The translations under genes were made by a program, and so were the position numbers. A stretch of DNA of 46,468 nt, from the NCBI GenBank assembly GCA_003158115.1, contig PMGM01000034.1, positions 1-46,468 of the forward strand. Direction: 5' to 3'. Below, piece after piece: positions 32,284 through 42,576 of this stretch; within the stretch, counting starts at the first letter, position 1; each line of letters begins with the position of its first letter. Origin of the DNA: Methanobacterium sp. (lineage in GTDB: Archaea; Methanobacteriota; Methanobacteria; Methanobacteriales; Methanobacteriaceae). The notes beneath the pieces are model-generated. The model worked only from the letters and a program-made list of their open reading frames with translations, was not told the origin of the DNA and searched no databases.

Positions 32284-32700
32284 TTAACTTGTTTTCAATA
32301 TTTTTATAAAACCAGAATCTGCATCAACAGCTACAATATCTCCATTGTGCACTAAATCTAAAATTTCTTCTTCAGGTCTGTCTACCATTGGAATTCCTGC
32401 CATTATTGCTCCTGTTGCTATTATTGGCTCTGCTTCGAGTGCCACAATAGCTAGGGGTGCAGTTTTATTTTTGGCCATTTGGTATAAGACATACGAACCA
32501 ACTGTTGATCCCTTTCCAGATGGTATGAATAGCACTTTACCTGCTATATTTTTGTTATAAAGTTCATGTTTTGAATCTATAACAATACCCTTTTTTGGAT
32601 TAACTCCTCCAAGGAAGCTTAATGGATCTTTTGTTAATATGACTTCACCTTCTGCGTAGCCTTTGGAAATTTTTCTGCATTTAATGATTTTTGATTCCAT
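32284..32700 (-). CDS. phosphomevalonate dehydratase small subunit (AcnX small, DUF126)
   Basis: A 138-aa swivelling-domain protein of the aconitase X family. The core [50 protein letters not shown], and [14 protein letters not shown] match the small subunit of archaeal phosphomevalonate dehydratase, which with its large subunit makes trans-anhydromevalonate 5-phosphate in the archaeal mevalonate pathway for membrane lipids. The Ser in [10 protein letters not shown] is the conserved active-site region. ATG 32700 fits the family start; an upstream TTG (32772) gives a non-conserved extension. The large subunit gene is not in the window. Confidence 0.88.
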   Translation of the reverse strand: MESKIIKCRKISKGYAEGEVILTKDPLSFLGGVNPKKGIVIDSKHELYNKNIAGKVLFIPSGKGSTVGSYVLYQMAKNKTAPLAIVALEAEPIIATGAIMAGIPMVDRPEEEILDLVHNGDIVAVDADSGFIKILKTS

Positions 32701-32800
32701 AGTTAAAACTTTAATTTGTGGGTATAAAAATTTTTCAGTTAATAAGTTAATCTCAGTAACTTTTGTATTCAAAAAAAAATATGGGAAAAGTTTAAAACCT

Positions 32801-33718
32801 TTATTTAAGTCCTAACTGAATTCCGCCGATTCTAGGTGCTAGGTAGTTGTAGATCAAGGTTATAATTGCAACCATGATGAATACTCCAACAAAATTTAGT
32901 ATTATATTACTTACGAGGCTTGCAATAGCCATCCCTGCACTTCCAGCTATAACTCCATTTATGAGGCCGATAATCCCTTGTATAATACCAAATATTAGAG
33001 CGACTGATGCAAGTGCCAGTGATGCTGCAACTACAGGTATGGATGTTATTTCCTGTACAGTTCCAGTTGGTGCGAACATTAATCTAATTCCACCTACTTT
33101 AGGTATTATGAAATTGTAGAATATTGCTGCAAGAGCATGTCCAATGAATCCGGCTACAAACACAAATATTGGTAAACCTATGATTAACAAAATTGCAAGT
33201 AAAACGCCTCCTGTTCCCATAGCTGATCCTGTAGGAAGGGTAGTTGGAGTTATATTTGTTGCGTTAGCTGCTATATTGGATAAAATTGGAATTAATGTAC
33301 TTAATGCTGTGGTAAATGGTACAATAATTGCTGCTAATACCAGACCTATTATAAATGCCCATACGGCCATAACACCTGCTAATATTAATGCAAATGGTAC
33401 AACGGGTATATTTTTAACTTCGTCTCCTTCAAGTCCTAATTTTATACCGCCTAACCTTGACACGAGCATATTATAAATGAGTGCTGTTACGAATGAAGTC
33501 ATAACATATACAAAGAAGGTTATAATTGGATAAAGAACTATTAGAGACAAACCTAGACTTGCTAATGCCAGTCCAGCTGTTGGAACAAATACTGATGCTA
33601 CTGCCAATGCAATCAATAGTAAAATCGCATATATGAGAGCTACAATGGCACTTATCGAAGATGTCATCAATGTGAAAGGCACTAATTCGATAGATTTTAT
33701 TTCTTTAATATCAACCAT
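32801..33718 (-). CDS. membrane protein built of three internal repeats
   Basis: I do not recognise the family. The 305-aa protein is almost wholly hydrophobic and consists of three units of about 100 residues. Each begins with a motif like [11 protein letters not shown] (7-17), [11 protein letters not shown] (101-111) or [11 protein letters not shown] (224-234), and ends with [18 protein letters not shown] (80-97), [17 protein letters not shown] (199-215) or [18 protein letters not shown] (288-305). Each unit has two to three membrane segments, and the YN...GGI(K/R/Q)L end is a clear repeated signature. Strand orientation is opposite to the DUF5518 genes. Function unknown. Confidence 0.75.
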   Translation of the reverse strand: MVDIKEIKSIELVPFTLMTSSISAIVALIYAILLLIALAVASVFVPTAGLALASLGLSLIVLYPIITFFVYVMTSFVTALIYNMLVSRLGGIKLGLEGDEVKNIPVVPFALILAGVMAVWAFIIGLVLAAIIVPFTTALSTLIPILSNIAANATNITPTTLPTGSAMGTGGVLLAILLIIGLPIFVFVAGFIGHALAAIFYNFIIPKVGGIRLMFAPTGTVQEITSIPVVAASLALASVALIFGIIQGIIGLINGVIAGSAGMAIASLVSNIILNFVGVFIMVAIITLIYNYLAPRIGGIQLGLK

Positions 33719-34023
33719 TTTTTCACCTCGTTATTATTAATACTCTTTTTTATATTCCTCATCTATATTAATTTTTTTCTTTGGGTGTAATTCATGTATA
33801 AAATGACAATTAAATGAATTGAAACAGAATATTGAAATTTTAGATTAAATAGGTTATTTAGAGTTTAAACAGACATTAGATAATCATGAATTGTCTATGT
33901 TACAATTACAATATTTGATAAATGATAATAAAAAATTAAAAATAATATTACATTAAATTAAGCTAATATCTAAAAATAGAAGTTTATAAAAAAAAAATTA
34001 AGATATTTAAAATAATTTAATTT
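33719..34023. other. AT-rich intergenic stretch
   Basis: Spacer between purB and the repeat-containing membrane gene, both on the minus strand. No gene is supported; a plus-strand reading at about 33840-33955 with two internal stops is noted among the rejected items. Confidence 0.45.
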
Positions 34024-35373
34024 TTAGAACCACTCTTTTGATTCGGCTAACAAATTATCAACCATCTGAACAGCAGATCCTATGTAGGTGTGAGGATCCA
34101 TTATCTCTTCGATTTCTTCAAATGAAAGATATTTGGTTACCTCTGTACTTGAAGATATAACTTCTTTTAAACCATTTCCTTTTTCATTGGCATCTAATGC
34201 ACATACTCTTACAAGTGCATATGCAGTTTGTCTTCCAACACCCTTTCTTGTTAGTTCGGCCATCACTCTTTCAGCCATTATTAATCCATGGCTTAGGTTT
34301 AGGTTTCTTTCGATATTTTCAGGCTTGAAAACTAGGTTGTTGAAGAGTTTCAGACTGAGTTTTATTATGTAATCTGTAAGCATACAAGATTCGGGAAGTA
34401 TGATCCTTTCACAAGACGAGTTGGTCAGATCTCTTTCATGCCATAATGGGTTGTTTTGAAGTGCTGGAGCTACATATGCTCTTATAACTCTGGAAATACC
34501 ACATATTCTTTCGGCAGTAATTGGGTTCATTTTATGAGGCATTGTACTTGAACCGACCTGTTTTCGAGGGTCAAAACTTTCACCTACCTCATCTAGTTCT
34601 GTTCTTTGGAGATTTCTTATCTCTAATGCCATTTTTTCTAGTGTACTTGCAATGTTAGCAAGATCCATTATAAACTCTGCATGAGCATCCCTTTGAACAA
34701 CTTGATTTGATATTAAAACGGGTTTAAGGCCGAGTAATTTTGAAACATTCTTATGAACAGCTAATCCTTCTATTCCGAGAGCAGCAGTGGTTCCTACTGC
34801 TCCGGTCATCATTCCCACACAGAGTCTTTCACTACATTGATCTAGTCTGTTAATTTGTCTGTGTAGTTCATCTGCCCAGATTGCAAATTTCATTCCGTAT
34901 GTTGTTGGAAGTGCGTGTTGTCCATGTGTTCTTCCAATGCATACATTATTTTTATTTTTATCTGCAAGTTCTAGTATAATTTTGAGAAGTTCTGTTAATC
35001 TTCTTTTTAATACACTAATAGATTCTTTGAATAATAATGATTGTGAAGTGTCTATTATATCGTTGGAAGTGGCTCCAAAGTGTACATATTCTCCAGCATC
35101 ATTTTTACAAACCTCTGCAAGTGCTTTGACTATTGATGCAATATCATGGTTAGTTTCGGCTTCAATTTCAGATACCCTTTTTGATGTCACAAATTTTATA
35201 CTTGCTTTAGATTTAATTTCAGCTGCAGCATCTTTGGGAATTATATTCAGCTGAGCTTCGGCTTCTGAAAGTGCGGCTTCGACTTCAAGCATTTTTTGAA
35301 GTTTATTATCTGTTTCCCAGATATTTCTCATTTCTTCTGTTCCGTATCTGTACTCTATTGGGTGGATAGCCAT
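34024..35373 (-). CDS. purB: adenylosuccinate lyase PurB
   Basis: PurB catalyses two steps of purine synthesis: cleavage of SAICAR to AICAR and of adenylosuccinate to AMP, releasing fumarate. The 449-aa protein carries the fumarase-superfamily signature GSSTMPHKMNPI with the catalytic Ser, the HFGATSNDIIDTS loop, and GRTHGQHALPTTYGMKFA with the general acid-base His. AMRNIWETDNK-like GTEEMRNIWETDNKLQKML is the normal N-terminus. Length normal, no anomalies. Confidence 0.95.
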   Translation of the reverse strand: MAIHPIEYRYGTEEMRNIWETDNKLQKMLEVEAALSEAEAQLNIIPKDAAAEIKSKASIKFVTSKRVSEIEAETNHDIASIVKALAEVCKNDAGEYVHFGATSNDIIDTSQSLLFKESISVLKRRLTELLKIILELADKNKNNVCIGRTHGQHALPTTYGMKFAIWADELHRQINRLDQCSERLCVGMMTGAVGTTAALGIEGLAVHKNVSKLLGLKPVLISNQVVQRDAHAEFIMDLANIASTLEKMALEIRNLQRTELDEVGESFDPRKQVGSSTMPHKMNPITAERICGISRVIRAYVAPALQNNPLWHERDLTNSSCERIILPESCMLTDYIIKLSLKLFNNLVFKPENIERNLNLSHGLIMAERVMAELTRKGVGRQTAYALVRVCALDANEKGNGLKEVISSSTEVTKYLSFEEIEEIMDPHTYIGSAVQMVDNLLAESKEWF

Positions 35374-35464
35374 GTTAATACTCCTTAAAAATATTCATGA
35401 TATATATAAAAAAATATTATAAAAATATGAGATTTTATTTTTTAAAATTAATAATTCAAAAAAC

Positions 35465-35629
35465 TTATCCTGAATAAGTATACCGTAGTGCTATACAGAA
35501 GACTGCAAGAACAACAGTCATAATAACTACCTGTTCCGGTGTAAGTTTAGGTCCCTTTGTTTCTTCTTCGAAGTACCTTACTAATCCGGCACCGCTTGGA
35601 GGTAGTACTTGTTTATCCTTTTTTGCCAT
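35465..35629 (-). CDS. preprotein translocase subunit Sec61-beta (SecG)
   Basis: This 54-aa protein is the archaeal Sec61-beta subunit of the SecYEbeta translocon. It has the family layout MAKKDKQVLPPSGAGLVRYF, then EEETKGPKLTPEQV, then a single C-terminal membrane helix (about residues 34-50) ending RYTYSG. GGTGAT lies just upstream of the ATG. It follows purB on the same strand in the transcript sense (upstream of it by 91 nt), so both may be cotranscribed. Too short for most gene finders. Confidence 0.92.
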   Translation of the reverse strand: MAKKDKQVLPPSGAGLVRYFEEETKGPKLTPEQVVIMTVVLAVFCIALRYTYSG

Positions 35630-36153
35630 TATAAATCACCATTTAAAGATTAATTTGAAAATTTAATATCATCCTGTTATATTTACTATGTTTGAATCGT
35701 ATTGATTTTAAACTTTATATCATTACTGGTTTTTATACTTTTAATATTATCTTATAATACCATTTATGAAAATGCCAATGGTTAATGGTTATGTAATCCA
35801 ATATAAAATATGTGAGTTAAAAGATGTTCAAGGGGATTCTCACATAAAGGCATAACTAAATAAATGGCTATGTATTTTAAAGATTGAATATGGATTCTAT
35901 AAAATTTTGTAAAGATTTAACAAGTTTTTTTTGAATAATGATATATTATAATTCATTATATGCTGTTTAATGGTATTATATCAGTTTAATCGAGTTTAAA
36001 TTAATGTTAAAGGTTTTAAGCAAAGCTTAAATGTTGTTTTGTTCATAGGATAATACAGAGAATTATAATTGGATAAGGGATTTAATTAAATATTTAGGAT
36101 ATTTCTTATTAATTTCATTTAAATTCAAATAATAAAAGGAAAAGGGAATAATT
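35630..36153. other. long AT-rich divergent intergenic region
   Basis: This 524-bp spacer separates Sec61-beta from polC and holds both promoters. No gene or strong repeat is supported. A 29-codon reading at 35766-35855 is noted among the rejected items. Confidence 0.5.
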
Positions 36154-39100
36154 ATGGGATATTTCGAGGTTTTGGAAGAAGAAACATTGAAGCTGTATGA
36201 AATAGCAAAACAAGCAAGACTTAAGGGTCATGATATTGAGCTTGAACCTGAAATACCTCTTGCAAAGGATCTTGCAGAGCGTGTAGAAGGACTTGTTGGG
36301 CCTAAAGGAGTTGCGGCTAGGATAAAGGAATTAGAAGATGATATTTCTCGTGAGGAAGTTGCATTCCAAATTGCAAAAGAAATAGTAACTAAAACTGACG
36401 TTGAAGGTAAGGATGACAGTTTAGAAGTCAGGGAGCAGAAGTCTGACCAGGCAATAAGAACCGCCCTAGCAATTTTAACTGAGGGAGTTGTAGCTGCACC
36501 TTTAGAGGGGATTGCCAAAATCAAAATTAAGAGAAATTTTGATAGTGGATGGTACCTTGCAGTGTACTTTGCTGGACCTATTAGGAGTGCAGGTGGAACA
36601 GCATCAGCTCTTGCAGTATTGATTGGTGATTATATAAGAATTGCATTAGGTCTTGATAAATATAAACCAATAGATACTGAGATAGAAAGATATGTAGAGG
36701 AAGTGGAACTGTATGAATCAGAGGTAACCAATCTGCAGTACTCACCAAAACCCGACGAAGTAAGAATTGCAGCCAAAAACATTCCTGTAGAGGTTACTGG
36801 TGAACCAACAGATAAGATTGAAGTATCACATCGTGATTTAGAACGTGTTGAGACCAATAACATTCGGGGTGGTGCTTTACTTGCTATTGCTGAGGGAGTT
36901 ATACAAAAAGCCCCAAAGGTACTGAAATATGCAAAAAAATTGAAGATTGATGGATGGGAATGGTTAGCAGACTTTTCAAAGCCTTCAGATTCAAAAAGTG
37001 ATGATGATACCGCGAAAGTTGATGATAAGTATATGAGGGATATAATTGGAGGCAGACCTGTATTGGCTTATCCTCAAGCTAAGGGCGGTTTCAGATTAAG
37101 ATATGGTAGATCGAGAAATGCTGGACTTGCTGCCATGGGAATACACCCTGCAACTATGGAAATAGTAGAATTTCTGGCTGTTGGTACCCAGATGAAGATA
37201 GAGAGGCCAGGAAAAGGTAACTGTGTTGTCCCTGTCGATAGTATAGAAGGCCCAGTTGTTAAGATGAAAGATGGTAGTGTCATTAGAGTCGAATCAGAAC
37301 AACAGGGGAGAAAAATTAAACATCAAGTGGATGAGATCATCTTTTTAGGGGATATGCTAGTTCCTTTTGGTGAATTTTTAAGAAATAACCATGTTTTACT
37401 TCCAGCAGGTTGGTGTGAGGAATGGTGGGTGCAGACCATTGAAAAGTCAGATAATTACTCTGTAGGAGACATGGATCTCAAATCATTAAAAACCGAGAAA
37501 ATAAATTCAAGGGTTGCATTTGAATTATCAGCAAAGTATGGAGTACCATTACATCCAAATTACACTTACTTTTATCATGATGTCACAAGACAAGATATAA
37601 ACCAGCTTGTGACGTTTTTAAACGAAAATTTTGGCGATAAAGATATTGATATGGATGTGAATGATGGTAGGGGAATTCTATCTGGATCAGATGGGAATAA
37701 ATTGGAAGATGATCCTTCATCTGGATTAACTGTTAAGATAGGTCCTGAAAAAAGAATTTTAGAAGTTTTAGGAATTCCACATATTGTAAAAGAAGGAAAC
37801 ATGATCATTGCCCATGATCATGCATATGCTCTTTTAAAAACTCTGACAAAACCACTTAAGTTTGATGATGATTCAACGACTTTGGAAGCAATTAACCAAG
37901 TTTCACCGGTTAAGATCATGGCCAAAGCACCAACATACCTTGGTGCAAGGGTTGGAAGACCTGAAAAAACGAAAGAAAGAAAGATGAAACCTGCACCACA
38001 TGCCCTTTTCCCAATAGGTACCAATGGCGGTAACAGGCGTAACATAGTTGATGCTGCAAAGAAAGGAACTATAAGTGTGGATATTGCTAGGTGTAAATGT
38101 ACTGAGTGCGGTGTAGGTTCAATGCAAGCATTATGTCCTGTGTGTGGTGCAAGAACTGTACCTACTAGTTCTGGTAAAAAAAGGATTAATTTAGCAAGTT
38201 TATTAAAAAAGGCATATGCTAATATTGGGATTAGAAAGATGGATGAAATTAAAGGGGTTATTGGTATGATATCTGAAGATAAATTTCCCGAACCTCTTGA
38301 GAAGGGAATTCTTCGTTCTAAAAATGGTGTTTTTACTTTTAAAGATGCCACAATTAGACATGATTCAACCAATCTTCCTTTGACACATTTTATACCACGT
38401 GAAATAGGAGTTACTCATCAGCAACTCAAAGAGCTCGGTTACACCAATGATATTCATGGTGATGAAATCAATGATAATGAGCAGATGGTTGAGATCAAAA
38501 TTCAAGATGTAGTTATATCTGAAAATTGTGCAGAATATCTTATGAGGGTATCCCATTTTGTTGATGATCTTTTAGAGGATTTCTATGGCCTTGAAAGATT
38601 TTATAATGTAGTTTCTAAGGAAGAGCTTATTGGACAGCTGATTGTTGGACTTGCTCCGCATACTTCTGCAGGGGTTCTAGGTAGAATTGTTGGATTTACT
38701 AAAGCTGCATGCTGTTATGCTCATCCATACTTCCATTCAGCCAAGAGAAGGAACTGTGATAGTGATGAAGATTCTATAATGCTTTTATTGGATGCATTAT
38801 TAAATTTTTCCAAAGTATATCTACCAAGCACAAGGGGAGGTAGAATGGATGCTCCATTGGTTTTATCTTCAAGAATTGATCCAGAAGAGATCGATGACGA
38901 ATCCCATAATATCGATGCCATGGAAGTAATTCCACTCGAACTCTATGAGAAAACCTTAGAATTTGCAAAACCATCAGATGTGCTAGATCTTGTTGATAAT
39001 GTTAAAAACAGATTAGGTACTGAGGATCAATATCAAGGTCTTATCTTTTCCCATGACACTTCAAGTATCCATAGTGGACCAAAACTTTGCCTTTACAAGA

Positions 39101-39504
39101 TGCTAGGGACCATGAAAGAAAAAGTAGATGGTCAGATAAAAATTGCAGAGATGATAAGGGCCGTTGACCAGAAAGGAGTTGTTGAAGGTGTTTTGATGTC
39201 ACATTTCCTACCAGACATGGCGGGTAATAGCAGGGCATTTTCAAGACAGAAGGTAAGATGCACCAAATGTAACAAGAAGTACAGGAGAATACCACTTTCA
39301 GGTGATTGTGTATGTGGAAGTAACCTTATACTCAGCATATCAAAGGGATCGGTTGTTAAGTACCTAGAAATCTCTAAAGATTTATCTCAAAGGTATCCAA
39401 TAGACAATTATCTTGTTCAAAGAATAGAACTAATTGAATCTAGTATCAACTCATTGTTCGAAAGTGACAAGTCAAAACAGAGTTCTTTGGATGTATTTTT
39501 ATAA
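36154..39504 (+). CDS. polC: DNA polymerase II (family D) large subunit DP2
   Basis: DP2 is the polymerising subunit of the archaeal replicative family D polymerase; it pairs with DP1, which holds the proofreading nuclease. The 1116-aa sequence has the family N-terminus, the AGPIRSAGGTASALAVLIGDYIR segment, a cysteine cluster CKCTECGVGSMQALCPVCG (about residues 648-670), the catalytic double-psi barrel motif NCDSDEDSIMLLLDAL with the essential aspartates, and the zinc finger CTKCNKKYR...CVCG near the end. The PIP-like terminus SSLDVFL may bind PCNA. It is intact with no intein, which many DP2 genes carry. Confidence 0.96.
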   Translation: MGYFEVLEEETLKLYEIAKQARLKGHDIELEPEIPLAKDLAERVEGLVGPKGVAARIKELEDDISREEVAFQIAKEIVTKTDVEGKDDSLEVREQKSDQAIRTALAILTEGVVAAPLEGIAKIKIKRNFDSGWYLAVYFAGPIRSAGGTASALAVLIGDYIRIALGLDKYKPIDTEIERYVEEVELYESEVTNLQYSPKPDEVRIAAKNIPVEVTGEPTDKIEVSHRDLERVETNNIRGGALLAIAEGVIQKAPKVLKYAKKLKIDGWEWLADFSKPSDSKSDDDTAKVDDKYMRDIIGGRPVLAYPQAKGGFRLRYGRSRNAGLAAMGIHPATMEIVEFLAVGTQMKIERPGKGNCVVPVDSIEGPVVKMKDGSVIRVESEQQGRKIKHQVDEIIFLGDMLVPFGEFLRNNHVLLPAGWCEEWWVQTIEKSDNYSVGDMDLKSLKTEKINSRVAFELSAKYGVPLHPNYTYFYHDVTRQDINQLVTFLNENFGDKDIDMDVNDGRGILSGSDGNKLEDDPSSGLTVKIGPEKRILEVLGIPHIVKEGNMIIAHDHAYALLKTLTKPLKFDDDSTTLEAINQVSPVKIMAKAPTYLGARVGRPEKTKERKMKPAPHALFPIGTNGGNRRNIVDAAKKGTISVDIARCKCTECGVGSMQALCPVCGARTVPTSSGKKRINLASLLKKAYANIGIRKMDEIKGVIGMISEDKFPEPLEKGILRSKNGVFTFKDATIRHDSTNLPLTHFIPREIGVTHQQLKELGYTNDIHGDEINDNEQMVEIKIQDVVISENCAEYLMRVSHFVDDLLEDFYGLERFYNVVSKEELIGQLIVGLAPHTSAGVLGRIVGFTKAACCYAHPYFHSAKRRNCDSDEDSIMLLLDALLNFSKVYLPSTRGGRMDAPLVLSSRIDPEEIDDESHNIDAMEVIPLELYEKTLEFAKPSDVLDLVDNVKNRLGTEDQYQGLIFSHDTSSIHSGPKLCLYKMLGTMKEKVDGQIKIAEMIRAVDQKGVVEGVLMSHFLPDMAGNSRAFSRQKVRCTKCNKKYRRIPLSGDCVCGSNLILSISKGSVVKYLEISKDLSQRYPIDNYLVQRIELIESSINSLFESDKSKQSSLDVFL

Positions 39505-39573
39505 TAAATGTATTAGGGAAGTGATAATAATTTATTCGTATAATACCAAACATTTTAATATAATGTAGGGTCA

Positions 39574-39591
39574 ATTGTTATCAAGAACAAT
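39574..39591. promoter_or_regulatory. inverted repeat upstream of nrdD
   Basis: ATTGTT (39574-39579) and AACAAT (39586-39591) form a perfect 6-bp inverted repeat with a 6-nt spacer. It lies about 140 nt before the nrdD start in the only spacer upstream of that gene. A role as an operator is possible but unproven. Confidence 0.3.
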
Positions 39592-39732
39592 AGCAAATCC
39601 CCGAACAACTTTTTCGATGAGGATTTCAAACTTGTTAACTAACTGCAGCAAGACTGTTCAAAAAAAGAATATTTTAAAAGTCATAAAAATTAATATAAAA
39701 TACAGGTGTTGCCAATGAAGGAGGATATTGAA

Positions 39733-42036
39733 ATGGAAGAACGGATTATTGCTGCTCTTCCAACAAAGGCACAGACATGTGTCATAAAAAATAACGGGAT
39801 ATATGAAAGGTTCTCACACGAGAAAATTGTTAAATCATGTCTTATGGTGGGTTCACCACTATGGGCTGCAGAGAAAATATCATCGTACGTTGCAAAGGCG
39901 GCTTATGACGGTGTATCAACCGCTGAAATAAGAATGTTGGTATATGACTGTTTAACAAGAGTAGACCGGAAAGTTGCCGACAAGTATCTGTCCTCTAATA
40001 ATCTTAGGGTCAGAACTTCCAGAGATACAATAGAAACCTTCGATCAAAGGAAAATAGAGAAAACCCTGATCGTGGAAACTGATGCATCTGGTGAGCTAGC
40101 TCGAAGAATAGCTAATGAAACATGGAAAGAGCTTAAAAAACTTGATGTAGACTACTTAACAGCTCCAATGATAAGGGAGATTGTTAACACAAAGCTGGTT
40201 GAACACGGTCTGGAAACACTGCGTAAAAGATACACTAGGTTAGGTATACCAGTTTATAACATTACCAACCTCATACGAAATGGATCTCGTGATAATGCAA
40301 ACATGATCCACAATCCTGAGACTGTGCATAAGTACGTTGCTGATGAAGCATTAAAACAATACGCTTTACTGCGGATTCTTCCAAATGAACTTGCAGATGC
40401 TCATTTAGGTGGAGATATTCATATCCATGATTTGGAATTTTTTGCTGGAAGACCATTAAACTGTTTGCAGCATGATCTACGTCTCTTCATAAAACACGGT
40501 CTAAAGGTTGATGGTACTGGCGATCATACGTCTGTAGCAGGACCTCCAAATCATATTGAAACCCTTATGAACCATTCTGGAGAAATAATGTTAGCTGCTC
40601 AGCAGAACATGAGCGGTGGCCAGTCAATGAGCCTCTGGAATGTTTTTGTGGCTCCATTTGCCGCAGGATTATCGTATGAAAAGGTTAAACAGTCGGTTCA
40701 GATGTTCATATATAATTTGAACATGGCATACGCTGCTAGGGGATCACAGGTTCCGTTTACATCCATAAACCTTGAATTTACAGTTCCAAAATTCCTTGAA
40801 GATGTACCAGCATATGGTCCAAAGGGCAAACTTGTAGGGGTTTATGGAGATTTCGAGGACGAAACTAGAATTTTACAGCGTGCTTTTACCGAAACATTGC
40901 TTGACGGTGATTCCGATGGTAAACCTCATCTCTTCCCAAACACAATTTATGCTTTAAGGAAAGAAATGATGAATGATGAATTTGAAGAAGATGTTAGACG
41001 TGTACATGAGCTATCAGCCAAATACGGTTCATCTTACTTTGTTAACATGCTCCCAAGTTACAGGGGGGATATGGCTAACTACATGGGCTGCAGAACATCA
41101 CTTAACGACAACTGGACAGGGGACTGGGAACAGGATTGTTTCAGGACAGGAAACCTTGCATATGTCACACTTAACCTTCCAAGAATAGCATACAATTCAA
41201 GGGATGACAATGATATCTTTGACTATCTCGATACTAATATGCACCTTGGAGAAGAAGTTTTAATGCTTCGAAGGGAACAGGCTATGAACTGTCTGGACAA
41301 CTACAACCTTTTACCATTCCTTACACAAGAAGCAGAAGGAGACAGATATTACAGGATTAACAATGCAACACTTTCATTTGGATTTGTTGGATTGAATGAA
41401 ATGCTAATGGCCCACTGTGGAGAAGGAATAGAAGATCCTGATGCAAGAAAATTCGGATTGGAAGTAATAAAGTACATGAATAAAAGAACTGCAGAGCTCA
41501 CAGAAGAAACAGGTCTCAGATGGAGCGTACTCCAGACACCAGCGGAATCTACAGCCTACAGATTTGGAATGTTGGATAAGGAAAAATATGGTGACAAAGC
41601 CATATTACAAGGTGACGATACCGCTTCTTACTACACCAACTCTTCGCATGTACCTGTAAATTCAGATGTTCTTTTACCCGAGAAGATCAAGATCGAAGAA
41701 AAATTCCACCCACTAACACTTGGAGGTCATATATTCCATGCATTTATGGGTGAATCCTATTCAGACCCAGATTCACTAATGAGCCTTACAAATAAAATTG
41801 CAAATAACTCTGATATCGGATTTTGGGCATACAGTTCTGCACTCAGCTTCTGTATCAAATGTAAAACACTAATGAAAGGTCTTCAAACTAAATGTGGAAC
41901 TTGCGGTGAAGAAACAGAAGTTGAATGGTACGATCGTATAACAGGATATGTACAACAAGTAGGAAGATCCAGATCCGCATCAGGTGGCTGGAATCCTGGA
42001 AAAATGAGGGAATTAATGGACAGAAAGAGGTTTTAA
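39733..42036 (+). CDS. nrdD: anaerobic ribonucleoside-triphosphate reductase NrdD
   Basis: NrdD is the class III glycyl-radical ribonucleotide reductase that makes dNTPs anaerobically. The N-terminus holds an ATP cone (IKNNGIYERFSHEKIVKSC, about residues 16-34). The catalytic barrel has GGDIHIHDLEFFAGRPLNCLQHDL, and the zinc site has CIKCKTLM...CGTCGEE. The glycyl radical motif is DRITGYVQQ with Gly738, followed by GGWNPGKMRELMDRKRF. I chose ATG 39733, preceded by AAGGAGGA with a 7-nt gap, over the upstream ATG 39715 and GTG 39706, giving 767 aa. Its activase nrdG is not adjacent. Confidence 0.93.
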   Translation: MEERIIAALPTKAQTCVIKNNGIYERFSHEKIVKSCLMVGSPLWAAEKISSYVAKAAYDGVSTAEIRMLVYDCLTRVDRKVADKYLSSNNLRVRTSRDTIETFDQRKIEKTLIVETDASGELARRIANETWKELKKLDVDYLTAPMIREIVNTKLVEHGLETLRKRYTRLGIPVYNITNLIRNGSRDNANMIHNPETVHKYVADEALKQYALLRILPNELADAHLGGDIHIHDLEFFAGRPLNCLQHDLRLFIKHGLKVDGTGDHTSVAGPPNHIETLMNHSGEIMLAAQQNMSGGQSMSLWNVFVAPFAAGLSYEKVKQSVQMFIYNLNMAYAARGSQVPFTSINLEFTVPKFLEDVPAYGPKGKLVGVYGDFEDETRILQRAFTETLLDGDSDGKPHLFPNTIYALRKEMMNDEFEEDVRRVHELSAKYGSSYFVNMLPSYRGDMANYMGCRTSLNDNWTGDWEQDCFRTGNLAYVTLNLPRIAYNSRDDNDIFDYLDTNMHLGEEVLMLRREQAMNCLDNYNLLPFLTQEAEGDRYYRINNATLSFGFVGLNEMLMAHCGEGIEDPDARKFGLEVIKYMNKRTAELTEETGLRWSVLQTPAESTAYRFGMLDKEKYGDKAILQGDDTASYYTNSSHVPVNSDVLLPEKIKIEEKFHPLTLGGHIFHAFMGESYSDPDSLMSLTNKIANNSDIGFWAYSSALSFCIKCKTLMKGLQTKCGTCGEETEVEWYDRITGYVQQVGRSRSASGGWNPGKMRELMDRKRF

Positions 42037-42058
42037 TACCTCTATAAATATTTTTTTT
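42026..42058 (+). terminator. hairpin plus T8 terminator after nrdD
   Basis: AGAGG (42026-42030) and CCTCT (42039-42043) form a stem around TTTTAATA that includes the stop codon, and a T8 run follows at 42051-42058. A second T7 run at 42073-42079 supports termination. Confidence 0.45.
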
Positions 42059-42122
42059 ATATCATAATTTTATTTTTTTAATTTTCAAAGTTTTATTCAG
42101 TAACCATGGGGGATAGGTTAAG

Positions 42123-42479
42123 ATGAAATCTGAAGCTGATGAATTGAAATTAAGAAAGAGGATGGATGACCTCCATAAAAATATTGATATTATGAAGGGA
42201 GATAAATTTAGATTAACAGATATTAACCTTGATTACATCAAAAAAGAACTTTTAATACCAATTTTTGTGGAAAAACACACGAAATTCTCAAGTTTTGATA
42301 TGATGATTAAATCAAGTGAATTTAAAATAGAAAATGAATTAGAATTTAAGGATGTTTCAAACTCTAATGAATGGAATGAGTATATTATCAAAAATACAGA
42401 ATTCAAAAACTGGAATGAGATGCTCAGAATGGCTGTGTTAGAAAGAGCAACCAGAAAGTTAATACCAAAAAAACTTTAA
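42123..42479 (+). CDS. hypothetical protein, 118 aa
   Basis: Not recognised. The 118-aa protein is highly charged and mainly helical, with MKSEADELKLRKRMDDLHKN at the N-terminus (possible short coiled coil), and no cysteines or membrane segments. WNEYIIKNTEFKNWNEMLRMA near the C-terminus has repeated W/E/N pairs and looks like a conserved surface. GGGGGATAGG lies upstream of the ATG. It stands alone between nrdD and the convergent UGSC locus. Codon use is consistent with a real gene. Confidence 0.65.
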   Translation: MKSEADELKLRKRMDDLHKNIDIMKGDKFRLTDINLDYIKKELLIPIFVEKHTKFSSFDMMIKSSEFKIENELEFKDVSNSNEWNEYIIKNTEFKNWNEMLRMAVLERATRKLIPKKL

Positions 42480-42576
42480 TAATTAGCTATTTTTTTTATA
42501 ATTCAAATATAAAAGAATATTAACTAAATTAAACTTCTCTGAATTAGATATTTAAACTTTTCAAAAATAATTTAAA

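Noticed and set aside
33840..33955. Plus-strand reading with helical composition
   Set aside because: It has two in-frame stops, no start, and the Lys/Leu/Asn-rich content expected by chance in AT-rich DNA.
35766..35855. 29-codon reading upstream of polC
   Set aside because: It has an ATG but no ribosome binding site and no recognised motif; a gene cannot be supported.
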